A stretch of 64,000 nt of DNA from Methanomassiliicoccus sp. (GCA_016109435.1 JAEILR010000020.1:124001-188000), one strand, 5' to 3'. Positions 1-9,547 are shown, counted from the first letter of the stretch. The notes: generated by a model not told the origin, from the sequence alone. Translations and numbers: made by a program.

Positions 1-109
1 TCAGGGAGGGAGTTCATGAGGGCTGAGAGCACGCCTCGGTATTTTTTCCTTTCCTGCCGGACAGGACCATCATGGCAAACGATTAACTAAGCGGCGGGGA
101 TGGAGGACC

Positions 110-637
110 GTGAAGAAGGGTCCCACGTACAAGGCCAAACGGGCCGTTCTGATCCTATTCACCGCATGGCTCCTGGCCGTGATGGTCGCTCCGTTGTCCC
201 TGCCACCGGGCACCGTCGGCGGGCTGGGCGGACTTCCTGGAACGGTGGACGATGCCTCTTCGTTCGAGGGGATGAACCTCTTCGCCCGGGCCGTCTATCT
301 GATCGGGGACGCCAATTGCCATCAACTTCCGGACCGTTCGCTCTTCATCAACGATAACCAGATGCCTTTCTGCGCCCGGGACGTGGGGATCTTCATCGGC
401 CTCGTCCTGGGGATGTTGACCGTCCTTCTGTGGTCGCCCCGGTTCTCCTGGATCGTTCTGGCGGCTCTCGTTCTCCCGATCCTGATCGACGGCGGGGTCC
501 AGTACCTCGGGGGGCATGAATCGAACAATGTCCTGAGGCTTATCACTGGGGCCCTGGGAGGCGCCGGAGCGTCCTACTTCCTCGGTCATTTCGCCGAACG
601 GTACGTCGGCAAGGACACCAGCTCCATTGAACGGTGA
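110..637 (+). CDS. DUF2085 family membrane protein
   Basis: A 175-residue integral membrane protein. It carries the DUF2085 signature: a Cys-His pair in GDANCHQLPDRSLF (about residue 68) and a second motif QMPFCARD (about residue 84). One hydrophobic segment lies near the N terminus (about 10-30) and three follow the CARD motif (about 92-160). The GTG start at 110 is chosen because GGAGG sits four bases upstream. The conserved Cys, His, Arg and Asp suggest metal or redox chemistry at the membrane, but the family has no established function. It stands alone before a 393-base gap. Confidence 0.85.
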   Translation: MKKGPTYKAKRAVLILFTAWLLAVMVAPLSLPPGTVGGLGGLPGTVDDASSFEGMNLFARAVYLIGDANCHQLPDRSLFINDNQMPFCARDVGIFIGLVLGMLTVLLWSPRFSWIVLAALVLPILIDGGVQYLGGHESNNVLRLITGALGGAGASYFLGHFAERYVGKDTSSIER

Positions 638-1030
638 GAATAAGGGCGAGACAGGCAGGCACGGGAAGTCCTGACGCGAAGCCATCCATATTTCCGTTTT
701 GGAGCACACGTTCAGAGTAGTGCGTGTACAGGAGTGGTCTTATACGCTACCTGTCCCGGTTCTTAGACCTACCTTGCCTGATTTATACCTATTGACAGGA
801 ATTTCAAAAACGCGACCTTGACTGGCATGGGGTGTTAAGTCTGTGAAAGGTCGTACGATCGGATAACGCTCCACGGCATCGTGTTCTGATGCGAAGATCC
901 GGCGTCCAGCGGCCTTCCGTCATCGTGTCCAGATTACCAATTTGGACAAGTTTTATATATGCCCGTCTTCATTGGAGAAGATAGGAAGATTAAAATCCAT
1001 CTTTTAACCGATTTTATGGGTTGATGGTCA
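638..1030. other. Intergenic region upstream of psmB
   Basis: No credible gene is visible in these 393 bases. The right end holds the proteasome promoter. A weak imperfect hairpin with ACACG and CGTGT arms lies at about 705-726. The composition is more AT-rich than the flanking genes. Confidence 0.6.
948..960 (+). promoter_or_regulatory. TATA box of psmB
   Basis: TTTTATATAT at 951-960 is a strong archaeal TATA element. Transcription would start near 985, leaving a leader of about 45 bases before the ATG at 1031. Confidence 0.65.
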
Positions 1031-1693
1031 ATGACTAATAATGAATTGAAGACGGGAACTACCACCATCGGCATCGTATTCAAGGATGGTGTCGTAATGG
1101 CAACTGAACACCGGGCCACCATGGGAAACATCATCGCCCACAAGGACGTCCGAAAACTGTTCAAGATCGATGACAACCTCGGTCTCACCGTGGCGGGCCT
1201 TGTAGGCGACGCCCAGCTTCTCGCCAGGTACATAAAGGCGGAGGTCGAGCTCTACAAGATGAAGAAGGGTACGCCCATGTCGGTCAACTCCGCCGCGACG
1301 CTTCTCTCCAACATCATGAGGGGAGGGGGCGGTTCTTACGGCTTCTACTATGTCGGCCTTATAATGGGCGGCCTCGATACCACCGGTGGACACGTGTACG
1401 CCCTGGACGCCGCGGGCGGGTCCATAAGGGACGAGTACGTATCTATCGGCTCTGGATCATCCTTCGCGTACGGTGTCCTTGAGGACCACTACAAGCTGGG
1501 GATGACCGAGGATGAGGCCATCAACCTAGCCATCAGGGGCCTCAACGCCGCCATGAGGCGGGATTCGGCCAGCGGCGACGGTTACGCCATCGCCGTCATC
1601 AACAAGGACGGTTTCAAGGAGCTTTCCGCCGACGAAACTCTGGAACGGGCCAACAAGATGAAGCTGTTGGTCGGTTACGCCAAACACCTCTAA
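1031..1693 (+). CDS. psmB: Proteasome beta subunit
   Basis: Catalytic subunit of the archaeal 20S proteasome, an N-terminal-nucleophile threonine protease. A nine-residue propeptide ends in Gly9; autocleavage would expose Thr10 of GTTTIG. The other active-site residues of the Thermoplasma enzyme are present: Glu26 (mature Glu17), Lys42 (mature Lys33) and the downstream DSASG motif. Length (220 residues) is normal. The ATG at 1031 is used because it leaves the short propeptide typical of the family. An overlapping ATG at 1024 is in another frame and stops at once. It has its own promoter and lies just upstream of aCPSF1. Confidence 0.97.
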   Translation: MTNNELKTGTTTIGIVFKDGVVMATEHRATMGNIIAHKDVRKLFKIDDNLGLTVAGLVGDAQLLARYIKAEVELYKMKKGTPMSVNSAATLLSNIMRGGGGSYGFYYVGLIMGGLDTTGGHVYALDAAGGSIRDEYVSIGSGSSFAYGVLEDHYKLGMTEDEAINLAIRGLNAAMRRDSASGDGYAIAVINKDGFKELSADETLERANKMKLLVGYAKHL

Positions 1694-1751
1694 ACCTTTT
1701 CCAAATCTTCATTTATTGACAGTATTTAACTTACAAAAGCGGGAATAATTC

Positions 1752-3662
1752 ATGAGCGCAGAGAGAATTTTAGAGGACGCGAGGGAACAGATCCGGAAGA
1801 TCGCTCCTTCCGATGTGAATATTTCGGCCATCGAGTTCGAGGGCCCGGTAGTGGTGATCTACACAAGGGACATGGAGAAGTTCGCCTCCAACAATGATAT
1901 CGTGAGGCAGCTTGCTCAGGGTCTCAGACGCAGGGTGGCCATTCGGCCTGACCCATCCATGCTCGCCGACCCCTCGGTGGTGGAGAAGCGGATCCGGGAG
2001 ATAATCCCGGAGGAAGCACAGATAACTGACATATATTTCGAGGACGACACCGGAGAGGTGACCATCGAGGCGATAGCCCCTGGCCTGGTCATCGGCAAGC
2101 ACGGAAGCATCCTCAATGAGATCAAGAAGGAGGTCGGCTGGGCGCCCAAGGTCGTCCGCGCGCCTCCCCTCGCCTCCAAGACCGTATCGGACATCAGGAG
2201 CTACCTGCGTCAGATCTCCGACGAGAGGAAGACCTTCCTGAAGAAGGTCGGGAGGAGACTGGCCAGACCGCGCATCGAGGGCGAGTCCTGGGTGCGCATG
2301 ACCGCCCTGGGCGGTTACCGCGAGGTGGGCCGCAGCGCGACCCTCCTGAGCACCAGGGAGAGCAAGGTCCTTATCGACTGTGGCGTGGACCCGTCGGACC
2401 GCGAGGGCGCCACCCCGTACTTCAACGCCCCCGAGATCCAGCCGCTGGAGAACCTCGACGCGGTAGTCATAACCCACGCGCACCTGGACCACTGCGCCCT
2501 GCTGCCCGCGCTGTACAAGTATGGTTTCGACGGCCCGGTGTACTGCACTCCCCCTACCCGGGACCTGATGTCGCTCATGCAGCTCGATTACATCAAGGTC
2601 TCGTTCGGGGAGGGGAAGCGCGCTCCTTACGACTCCTCACACGTCCGCGAGCTGGTGGCCCACTGCATCCCCCTCAAGTACGGGGAGACCACCGACATCG
2701 CGCCCGACATCCGGCTGACGTTCCAGAACGCCGGCCACATCCTCGGCTCGGCGGTATGCCATTTCCACATCGGCGACGGTCTCTACAACGTCGCGTTCAC
2801 CGGGGACATGAAGTTCGAGAGGACCTGGCTCTTCAACCCCACGGCCAACAAGTTCCCCCGGCTGGAGACCCTGGTCATCGAGTCCACGTATGGCGGATAC
2901 CGCGACTTCCAGCCTTCCCGGGTGGACGCGGGTAACGCCCTTAAGGCGGTGGTCGAGAGGACGCTGTCCCACGGAGGGAAGACCCTAATCCCGGTGTTCG
3001 CCGTCGGCCGTTCACAGGAGGTCATGCTGGTGCTCGAGGAGCTGATGCGCACCAGCAAGCTCCCCAACGTCCCCATCTACCTTGACGGGATGATCTGGGA
3101 GGCCACCGCTATCCATACTGCCTATCCCGAGTACCTTAACTCCCAGCTGCGCACTCAGATCTTCCAGATGGGGCAGAACCCCTTCCTCTCGCCCATCTTC
3201 AAGCGGGTGGAGACATCGGAGATGAGGGAGCGCATCTGCAACGACATCGAGCCGTGCATCGTGCTGGCGACGAGCGGCATGATGAACGGCGGCCCGGTGC
3301 TGGAGTACCTGAAGTCGTGGGCCGACGATCCCAAGAACTCCCTGGTGTTCGTCGGCTACCAGGCCGAGGGGACCCTGGGGAACAAGCTTCAGAAGGGATG
3401 GAGCGAGCTGCAGCTCAGCGAGCGGGGGAAGCCCATCAACGTCAAGGTCAAGCTCAACGTGGAGAACGCCGAAGGGTTCTCCGGCCACAGCGACCGCCGG
3501 CAGCTGATGTCCTACATCGCCTCCCTGGACCCCAAGCCGGAGAGGATCATCATCGGCCATGGCGACGAGCACAAGTGCTCCGACCTGGCGTCGGCCATCT
3601 ACAAGAAGTTCAACGTGGAGACCAGGGCCCCCATGAACTTGGAGACCATCCGGATGAAGTGA
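1752..3662 (+). CDS. aCPSF1/FttA, KH-domain beta-CASP ribonuclease (transcription termination factor)
   Basis: A 636-residue archaeal cleavage-and-polyadenylation-specificity-factor homologue. The N-terminal third (about 1-180) holds KH-type RNA-binding sequence with the loop VIGKHG near residue 117. A metallo-beta-lactamase domain follows, with the zinc motif THAHLDH near residue 240, then a beta-CASP insert and the C-terminal motif GFSGHSDRRQ. In archaea this factor cleaves nascent RNA at U-rich sites and triggers termination by RNA polymerase. Length matches the family. An AT-rich stretch with TATTTAAC precedes the gene, so it probably has its own promoter. The GNAT gene begins three bases after its stop. 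Confidence 0.96.
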   Translation: MSAERILEDAREQIRKIAPSDVNISAIEFEGPVVVIYTRDMEKFASNNDIVRQLAQGLRRRVAIRPDPSMLADPSVVEKRIREIIPEEAQITDIYFEDDTGEVTIEAIAPGLVIGKHGSILNEIKKEVGWAPKVVRAPPLASKTVSDIRSYLRQISDERKTFLKKVGRRLARPRIEGESWVRMTALGGYREVGRSATLLSTRESKVLIDCGVDPSDREGATPYFNAPEIQPLENLDAVVITHAHLDHCALLPALYKYGFDGPVYCTPPTRDLMSLMQLDYIKVSFGEGKRAPYDSSHVRELVAHCIPLKYGETTDIAPDIRLTFQNAGHILGSAVCHFHIGDGLYNVAFTGDMKFERTWLFNPTANKFPRLETLVIESTYGGYRDFQPSRVDAGNALKAVVERTLSHGGKTLIPVFAVGRSQEVMLVLEELMRTSKLPNVPIYLDGMIWEATAIHTAYPEYLNSQLRTQIFQMGQNPFLSPIFKRVETSEMRERICNDIEPCIVLATSGMMNGGPVLEYLKSWADDPKNSLVFVGYQAEGTLGNKLQKGWSELQLSERGKPINVKVKLNVENAEGFSGHSDRRQLMSYIASLDPKPERIIIGHGDEHKCSDLASAIYKKFNVETRAPMNLETIRMK

Positions 3663-3665
3663 CCC

Positions 3666-4151
3666 ATGGACGGCGTCACTTTCACTGATTTCGAGGACAG
3701 GGACACCGAGTGGGTGCTGGGCGCGATAGTGGCCGGCGCCCGCGCCACTTTGACCCCGGAGCGGTCCGGGGACCAGAGCGAGGCCATGCTACTGGAGCGG
3801 GCCCGCTCGGACTTCGACCGCTATCACCACCAGGCCAAGGGCAAGGACCGGGTCATCCTGGCATGGCACCAGGGAAAGAGGGTCGGAATGGTGTGGATAA
3901 CCATGGAGATGCTCTACCAGAACCCCGGCGGCGCGTGGCTGCTGGAGGTCTTCGTCGAACCTCCATACCGGCGGCAGGGATTGGCCGGTGAACTGATGGC
4001 GCAGGCCGAGGGCTGGGCCCGAGAGCAAGGGGCCGGGGAGATCTGGCTCAACGTCGGGGGCGGCAACCGGAAGGCACTCGGCCTCTATGAGTCGCAGGGC
4101 TTCGAGGTGGAGACTATGCACCTCTGCAAACGATTGTCCCCCGGATCATAG
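3666..4151 (+). CDS. GNAT family N-acetyltransferase
   Basis: A 161-residue acetyl-CoA-dependent acetyltransferase. The acetyl-CoA binding motif A is clear: EVFVEPPYRRQGLAGELM near residues 96-113, with the Q/R-x-x-G-x-G/A pyrophosphate loop. It is followed by the motif-B region NRKALGLYESQGF. The substrate cannot be told from sequence. It begins three bases after the aCPSF1 stop and is probably co-transcribed with it. Its 3' end overlaps the convergent Taw1 gene by six bases. Confidence 0.9.
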   Translation: MDGVTFTDFEDRDTEWVLGAIVAGARATLTPERSGDQSEAMLLERARSDFDRYHHQAKGKDRVILAWHQGKRVGMVWITMEMLYQNPGGAWLLEVFVEPPYRRQGLAGELMAQAEGWAREQGAGEIWLNVGGGNRKALGLYESQGFEVETMHLCKRLSPGS

Positions 4152-5075
4152 GCCAGGGATCCGCAGCTCCTTTTCGTCCTCACCCAGCACCAGCACCCGG
4201 CTGTCCTTCCTTTCCTTCAGGATGTTCATCCCCACGCGCTCGCCGAGCTTGGCGGAGAACTCCCTTATCTCCGCGAACGAGGGCATGTTGCTCATGCTCA
4301 TCCTGCGCCGTGAATCACCGACGAACACGTAGCCCTTCGGCTCGATGAAGGTGGGATCGGCGATCGAGTCCAACTTCGCGTAGTCGTCCTCCCATCCGAT
4401 GTTCCAGTCCTTGACCAGGGTGTGGCGGACCACCTTCCGGGTATCGAGCGAGGGGAAGAGCTCCAGGGTGCGCATGAGCCGCTCCCAGCCGTCGGGGATG
4501 CGGGGCACGCACAACCGCTTGTACACTTCAGGGTTCGGGGCGGCCACGGTCACGTAGAGTTGTGTGGGCAGGGGGTCCAGCTGCTCCAGCACCTCGGGCA
4601 GCGTGCCGTTGGTCACCAGGAAGGTGGTCATTCCCCTTCGGTGGCACAAGGCGATGAGGTCACCGAGATACGGGTACATCGTCGGCTCACCGGACAGCGA
4701 GATGGCGACCTGCTTGGGCTCGCGGGACTCGTTCCACATCTCCTTATTGCACCGAGGATCGCCCTTGAACCCGGAGACCAGCTTGCGCTGCTCAGCGATG
4801 CACGCGTCGAGGATCTCCTCGGGCTCCCTCCAATCCTCCTCCTTTCGGTCAAAGCCCTGCACCCGCCAGCAGAACAGGCAATTGTGGGTGCACTGGTCGA
4901 CCACGGGGGTCATCTGCAGGCATCGGTGGGACCGTATGCCGTAGAACTCCTGCTTGTAGCACGGGCGGTCCTTGAGCAGCGATTGTTGCATCCAGTGGCA
5001 CAGCTTCACCGCGGCGTGCCCTCCGTGCATCTTATACTGCTGCTTCTCCCGGGCCCGGTTGAGATCGGTGGTCAT
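4146..5075 (-). CDS. taw1: tRNA wyosine synthase TYW1/Taw1 (radical SAM)
   Basis: Archaeal 4-demethylwyosine synthase. It condenses N1-methylguanosine at position 37 of tRNA-Phe with pyruvate to make the tricyclic wyosine base. The radical SAM cluster motif is C62-x3-C66-x2-C69, in CTHNCLFCW. Three further cysteines at 26, 39 and 52 match the positions that hold the second iron-sulfur cluster of archaeal TYW1. The length of 309 residues is usual for archaeal enzymes, which lack the flavodoxin domain of the eukaryotic protein. It is six bases downstream of rfcL on the same strand and probably shares its mRNA. Confidence 0.96.
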   Translation of the reverse strand: MTTDLNRAREKQQYKMHGGHAAVKLCHWMQQSLLKDRPCYKQEFYGIRSHRCLQMTPVVDQCTHNCLFCWRVQGFDRKEEDWREPEEILDACIAEQRKLVSGFKGDPRCNKEMWNESREPKQVAISLSGEPTMYPYLGDLIALCHRRGMTTFLVTNGTLPEVLEQLDPLPTQLYVTVAAPNPEVYKRLCVPRIPDGWERLMRTLELFPSLDTRKVVRHTLVKDWNIGWEDDYAKLDSIADPTFIEPKGYVFVGDSRRRMSMSNMPSFAEIREFSAKLGERVGMNILKERKDSRVLVLGEDEKELRIPGL

Positions 5076-5081
5076 GAGGCC

Positions 5082-6506
5082 TCAGAACAGGGTCCGCTGG
5101 TTGGTCGACGGCTGGGGCTTCGGCTCCACCGGCGGGTCGTCCTCTTTCACCTTGGGAAGGCGTTCCATGGCCCGGTCCATCTTCTGCTCCTTCGCCTCCA
5201 CCACCCGCTTCACGTCGGACATGACGTGCTTCACGGCGTTGGAGTCCAGCTTCTCCTCCAGCAGGAAGGCCACCTCCTCGTCCTCCAGCCCCAGGTCGAT
5301 GGCCATCCGGATGCGGAACTCCTGGTCCTTCTGGAACAGCCACTTGAAGTAGGGCAGGAGGTCCTGGCGGACCTGTCGGGCCGACAGATGGGTCACTTCC
5401 CCGATCTTCCCGCAGACCTCGGACTGGATGGTCCTGGCGCTCTTGCTGCGGGACATCTTCATCAGGTAGGAGGGGAACGCGTAGCGGACGTATCCGCGCA
5501 CCTCCTTGCGCTTCGCCGCGCACACCCCGAACGAGAGATGGTCGCCGACATAGCTCCAGAACCCGTAATGCTGCCGACGATATACTCGTCCCAGGAAGGT
5601 GCTGGCCCGGGCCACCTCCATCATTCCCCGGTACAGGTCAAGATGGTCGCGGTAGGCCACCGGCAGGTTCTCCTCGATCCACAGCAGCTTGGTGTCCGGG
5701 GACTCGTCGACCTCGGCCATCTTCCGCCGGGCGCCCGCCGGATCGGTGGACCTGAACACATCGTCCATGGCCCCGTACATCGTCTTCTCCACCTCCCGCG
5801 CGGAGACCACGGTGGTATTGACCTCGCTGACCTCCACGCGGCCCAAGGCCACCGCCTGGAGGTCCCTAATGGCCGATCGCAGGTCTCCTCCGGAGCCTTC
5901 GGCCAGCAGCTCAAGGGCGCGGTCGGAGACACCCACCCCCTGGTCCCGGGCGATCTTGCGGAGCAACCCCCTGACGGTCACCGCCTTGATTCGAGCGAAC
6001 TTGACCTGGAGGGTCTGCGTCTTGAGGACCGTGCTCTTCTTGCTGAGCGCGTACCAATCGTTGACGATCAGGATGATCGGCTGCTTGGTGCTGCGCACGA
6101 CCTCGACGATGGCCGGCACCCCGCCCCGGTCCTCCTTCCCGCTGATGTTGTCCGCCTCGTCCAGGATGATCAGCTTGAGCTTTCCCTGCTTGGTGGAGAG
6201 ATAGTCCCCGGAGGAGGAGAAGGTCTGCCCCAGCGCCCCCCGCAGGGCCACCGCCTTGATGGCGTCGGCGTTCCGCTGGTCCGACGCGTTCATCTCCACC
6301 ACGTCCCAGCCGTAGTCCTGGGCCAGGGCCAGGGCCGCGCTGGTCTTGCCGGTCCCCGGCGTCCCGATGAGCACAGCGGCCCGCTTGGCCGGCCTCCCGC
6401 TCTCCCAAGCGTCCGCCCATGCCTTCAGCTCCTCGACGGCCTTGGGGTTGCCCACGACCTCGCTGAGCCCCTTGGGGCGGTAGGTCTCGGTCCAATCATC
6501 GCTCAT
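5082..6506 (-). CDS. rfcL: Replication factor C large subunit
   Basis: AAA+ clamp loader subunit that, with RFC small subunits, loads PCNA onto DNA. Walker A is GTPGTGKT (residues 48-55) and Walker B is LIILDEADN near residue 120. The lysine-rich C terminus ends in QRTLF, a PCNA-interacting PIP-type box. The ATG at 6506 is preferred over one at 6542: the conserved start of the family (WTETYRPK) follows it directly, and TATTTATCT at about 6530-6540 lies at the right distance for a leaderless mRNA. This gives 474 residues. Confidence 0.96.
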   Translation of the reverse strand: MSDDWTETYRPKGLSEVVGNPKAVEELKAWADAWESGRPAKRAAVLIGTPGTGKTSAALALAQDYGWDVVEMNASDQRNADAIKAVALRGALGQTFSSSGDYLSTKQGKLKLIILDEADNISGKEDRGGVPAIVEVVRSTKQPIILIVNDWYALSKKSTVLKTQTLQVKFARIKAVTVRGLLRKIARDQGVGVSDRALELLAEGSGGDLRSAIRDLQAVALGRVEVSEVNTTVVSAREVEKTMYGAMDDVFRSTDPAGARRKMAEVDESPDTKLLWIEENLPVAYRDHLDLYRGMMEVARASTFLGRVYRRQHYGFWSYVGDHLSFGVCAAKRKEVRGYVRYAFPSYLMKMSRSKSARTIQSEVCGKIGEVTHLSARQVRQDLLPYFKWLFQKDQEFRIRMAIDLGLEDEEVAFLLEEKLDSNAVKHVMSDVKRVVEAKEQKMDRAMERLPKVKEDDPPVEPKPQPSTNQRTLF

Positions 6507-6618
6507 GCGGTCCGAAAAAACGCCGAGGGGAGATAAATACATACCCCCGGGAAGGCCGGACGATGCGTTCCTGTTCCCTCACTTGGAAACCGCATGGCCG
6601 GGCAGGGCCATCATGCCC

Positions 6619-6966
6619 TTATGACAGTTTCCCGATCTCACTGTAGGACAACACCTTGACCTCCCTGCCGACCTCTTCGCGGAGCGTGGCCTCGGCCCTC
6701 AGCCTCTCCTCGTCCGGAACGATCACGGTGACGGAGATGCCGTCCTCGAGCGTTTCCGCGTACTCCTCCACCGCATCTGGATCGAACCACAGATCCTCCG
6801 GCTCGATGAACTCCAGCCCGACCACCTCCCCCTGCCGGTCGGTGATCCGGATCAGCCCCCTGGTCCCGCACTCGGTCTCCATGTGGTCATCCTCGTACGA
6901 GGAGCCGTCGCCGCGTGACCTGAGCGCCTCCAGACGCTTCTTAACGATGCCTTCTACGATGTCCAT
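6619..6966 (-). CDS. Hypothetical acidic protein, 115 residues
   Basis: Not recognised. The protein is soluble and acidic, with a helical N terminus (about 1-18), a central stretch likely to form beta strands (RGLIRITDRQGEVVGLEFI, about 36-55), and a C-terminal VTVIVPDEERLRAEATLREE region. There are no cysteine pairs, membrane segments or catalytic motifs. It is read in the same direction as rfcL but lies upstream of it, separated by 112 bases. Coding quality is supported by the high third-position GC and the plain amphipathic pattern. Confidence 0.6.
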   Translation of the reverse strand: MDIVEGIVKKRLEALRSRGDGSSYEDDHMETECGTRGLIRITDRQGEVVGLEFIEPEDLWFDPDAVEEYAETLEDGISVTVIVPDEERLRAEATLREEVGREVKVLSYSEIGKLS

Positions 6967-7106
6967 GATGGACCGGACGAACCTGATGGCTTATTAGCGC
7001 TTCGTTGCCTGCCGTGCTCAGATCATCGTCCGGAGGAAGCGCGGTGATCCCGGCCGGCTCCTTGGCCCGCGGAGATGGCGTACGACAGTGTAGCGCCCGC
7101 TCCAGC

Positions 7107-8318
7107 CTATTCCTGGTCGAGCAGCCTCTTCTCCCCCTCCAGCTGTCGGATCCCGGTGACGTCCTGGACGACCTCGAGCACCCCCTTGTATCGTCCAGCC
7201 TTGTCCCACAGAGGGAAGTACCGGATGTGCACGAACCTCCCCTGGGCCTCCAGCCAGAACTCGGCGTCGGACCGCTTACCGGCCCTGAAGTCATCGATGA
7301 TGCGTTGTACCGCCTGAACGCTTTTCTGAGGATGGCAGTTCTGGACCTTCCGGCCGATGGATGCCGGGGCACGCACGAAGATCCGCTCCGGGGAGCCGGA
7401 GTAGAAGCGCAGGCGGTCCTCCTCGTCGACGTAGGAGAAGTCCATCGGCAGGGCGCTCAGCACCATCTCCAGCTGTTCGACGGTGAAGCTGCCGGTGGGG
7501 AGAATTATCGCTTCCGCTGGCGAGGTGGGCCGCACCTCCACGGTCTCGAACTCCAGCGGCGCATGCGATTCCACGAAATTGCATGGGCCGATGTCCTGGA
7601 ACTGCCGCCGGGCATCGTTCCACTCATGCACGTCCAGCAATCGGATGGCCATCGGGAACAGGACGTGGTTCTCCTTGTGGAAATGAGCGTTGAGGAGGGA
7701 GAGGAGGATCGAGGACCGGCATTCCAGATCGGCCAGGAACTCCTCGCGGTCCATGAACCTCTGGCGGGCGATGAGGGAGATCAGCTCCCTCTCGTTGGCC
7801 CTCAGCACCTCATGCTCCGACCACATGGCCGCCGGAGGTCCCTCCACCCCGTGCTTCTCCATGTACGGGAAGAGGACGTTCTCCTCCATCTGAAAATGCT
7901 TCTGCGCCTCCCTGATGAACGGCTCCACCTCATCAATGGTCACCTTCCTGCCCCCCTTGGGCACGATCCCCGAGCGCAGCTCCCGGGCCATGTCCCTCAC
8001 CCCGGTCATGAACAGCAATATCTGGCGATGCTCCTCCATCAGGGTGTGGACAGGGTGTCCGGGCCGCTCCAGGATGGTCTCGTCGATCTCCTCCGCCCAG
8101 GTGAACAGCTCGCTCCGGGCGTCGCACAGCAAAAGCAGGTCGTCCCTGGTAACGCCCCCCTGCAGAAGCTCTTCCTCCGCGCTCTCGATGAGGAACGGAT
8201 CGGTCCCCTCCAGCGCCTCCATCACATCCTTTTCCGCCTTCCCCTCCCTCAAGCTGGCGATGATCTCAAGAACACGCTCCCTGAGAGGTGGCCCGGTCAC
8301 GATGAATTGCCTGTCCAT
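7107..8318 (-). CDS. DUF438 - hemerythrin HHE - PAS domain protein
   Basis: A 403-residue probable sensor. Domains in order are DUF438 (about 10-80, with REGKAEKDVMEALEG), a hemerythrin-like HHE four-helix bundle (about 95-240, with MEEHRQI, MEENVLFPYMEKH, SEHEVLRANERELI and HFHKENHVLFPMA giving the His/Glu di-iron ligands), and a C-terminal PAS domain (about 285-400, with YVDEEDRLRFYSGSPERIF). Families of this build are linked to sensing oxygen or nitric oxide. The ATG at 8318 (MDRQFIV) is chosen because the open frame further upstream has no homology and runs over the neighbouring gene. Confidence 0.88.
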   Translation of the reverse strand: MDRQFIVTGPPLRERVLEIIASLREGKAEKDVMEALEGTDPFLIESAEEELLQGGVTRDDLLLLCDARSELFTWAEEIDETILERPGHPVHTLMEEHRQILLFMTGVRDMARELRSGIVPKGGRKVTIDEVEPFIREAQKHFQMEENVLFPYMEKHGVEGPPAAMWSEHEVLRANERELISLIARQRFMDREEFLADLECRSSILLSLLNAHFHKENHVLFPMAIRLLDVHEWNDARRQFQDIGPCNFVESHAPLEFETVEVRPTSPAEAIILPTGSFTVEQLEMVLSALPMDFSYVDEEDRLRFYSGSPERIFVRAPASIGRKVQNCHPQKSVQAVQRIIDDFRAGKRSDAEFWLEAQGRFVHIRYFPLWDKAGRYKGVLEVVQDVTGIRQLEGEKRLLDQE

Positions 8319-8361
8319 GATGTTGTATTGGACGCGGGAGGGTGATACCTTTTGCTGTCCG

Positions 8362-8838
8362 TTACTGCGGACCATTGTCGTAAATCGCCAGTGCCCCCGC
8401 CAGCTCCAGAAGTCCCTCGAATATCGAAAGCAGTCGGGCGTCCAGCGAGGGGTTGGACACATCGATGCGCTCCAGATCGTACAGCCCGTCCCGCAGTTCC
8501 TCGAACCTCTCGGTAAGGTACTGATCATCGGTCTCCTCGACAGGGGGGCACAGCATGTTGACCAGCAGATGGGAGGCCCCGGTCGCCCGCAGGTGCTTCT
8601 CAACGGCCCCCTCCCCTTCCCGGACGAAGGCCACCGAGCTCCTGACGAGCCGCTCACGGAACAGGTCGGCATCGTCTCGGCGTTCCGGAGGCAGGAATCT
8701 ATGGACCTGTTCCAGAAGCATGTTGGCTCGGTCCAAGGCGTCGTCTCCGGCCTGCTCCTCCAGACCGCAGGTGAGCCGCTCCCTGAGCACCGAGATCGGT
8801 CCGGGGGAGGGATGCCCGCCTATCTCCCTTCCTGCCAT
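8362..8838 (-). CDS. Hypothetical helical protein, 158 residues
   Basis: Not recognised. It looks almost wholly alpha-helical and soluble, with charged amphipathic stretches and no zinc or membrane motif. It ends 43 bases before the start of the DUF438-hemerythrin-PAS gene on the same strand, so the two are probably transcribed together and it may work with that sensor. The start codon is uncertain. Confidence 0.6.
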   Translation of the reverse strand: MAGREIGGHPSPGPISVLRERLTCGLEEQAGDDALDRANMLLEQVHRFLPPERRDDADLFRERLVRSSVAFVREGEGAVEKHLRATGASHLLVNMLCPPVEETDDQYLTERFEELRDGLYDLERIDVSNPSLDARLLSIFEGLLELAGALAIYDNGPQ

Positions 8839-8907
8839 ATCGTCCCCTCCCTATCAAGGACAGAGCGGCGGGCTTAAAGAAGTAGGGGTCCTCTGAACGA
8901 CGCGGCG

Positions 8908-9474
8908 TCACGCTTCCTGGGAGGAGGGCGGACCGCTGACCGCCACGGGCTCCTTGGCCCAGGCATGTGCGGGAGAGAAGGTCGGGGCGCTCTTAGGAGT
9001 GAACCCTTTCAGCACCCGACGATAGTGCTCGTAGGTCATGGATGCCTCCTCGTTGAAGACCCCGCTGTCGACGACCTCTCCCAGGAACACGGTATGGGTG
9101 GCCGCTTCCACCGAGGCCATGACCCTCGCCTCCACGAACCCATTGGTATGCAGGGTGACGATAGGGGCGCCGCTGACCAGCATCCGGTAGGGGACGGCAT
9201 TGAACTTGTCGTACTCCCCGCCGTGGCGGAAGCCGAATACGCTGATAAGTTCCATGGGGGCGGTTATGTCAAGGATCGACACGGAGAACCTGCCGCTGCG
9301 GGCGATCATCCCGTGGGTGACGTTCTGCCGGTTGACGCATACCGAGATTATCGGGGGCTCGGAAGCCACTTGGAACACCGTGTTCGAAAGCTGACCGTTC
9401 ATCCTGTCACCGTCCTTGGCGCTGACGATGTACATTCCGTAGGTGAACTTCTGCAGGGGCCGCCGGTCGATCAT
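8908..9474 (-). CDS. Flavin reductase-like domain protein (FMN-binding)
   Basis: A 188-residue protein of the flavin reductase/DIM6-NTAB fold. Typical features are the N-terminal LQKFTYGMYIVSA, the FMN-phosphate contact region NGQLSNTVFQVASEPP (about 27-42), VCVNRQNVTHGMI, and HTVFLGEVVDSGVF near residue 130. Many archaeal relatives carry a C-terminal rubredoxin domain; this one instead ends in a short Pro/Ser-rich tail without cysteine pairs. It probably reduces flavin or accepts electrons through bound FMN; its partner is unknown. It stands 70 bases upstream of the 158-residue hypothetical gene. Confidence 0.85.
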   Translation of the reverse strand: MIDRRPLQKFTYGMYIVSAKDGDRMNGQLSNTVFQVASEPPIISVCVNRQNVTHGMIARSGRFSVSILDITAPMELISVFGFRHGGEYDKFNAVPYRMLVSGAPIVTLHTNGFVEARVMASVEAATHTVFLGEVVDSGVFNEEASMTYEHYRRVLKGFTPKSAPTFSPAHAWAKEPVAVSGPPSSQEA

Positions 9475-9547
9475 GATGGCCCCGGAACGGGCTCGTGATG
9501 CTTGAACCCTGTGTTCATGGAATTGGAAAGAGGAAAGGGGTTTGGGC

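Noticed and set aside
4422-6536. Long plus-strand open frame opposite taw1 and rfcL
   Set aside because: It mirrors two certain genes, is His/Leu/Gly-rich without any domain, and results from high GC on the opposite strand.
7005-8345. Plus-strand open frame opposite the DUF438 gene
   Set aside because: The minus-strand gene has three clear domains; this frame has none.
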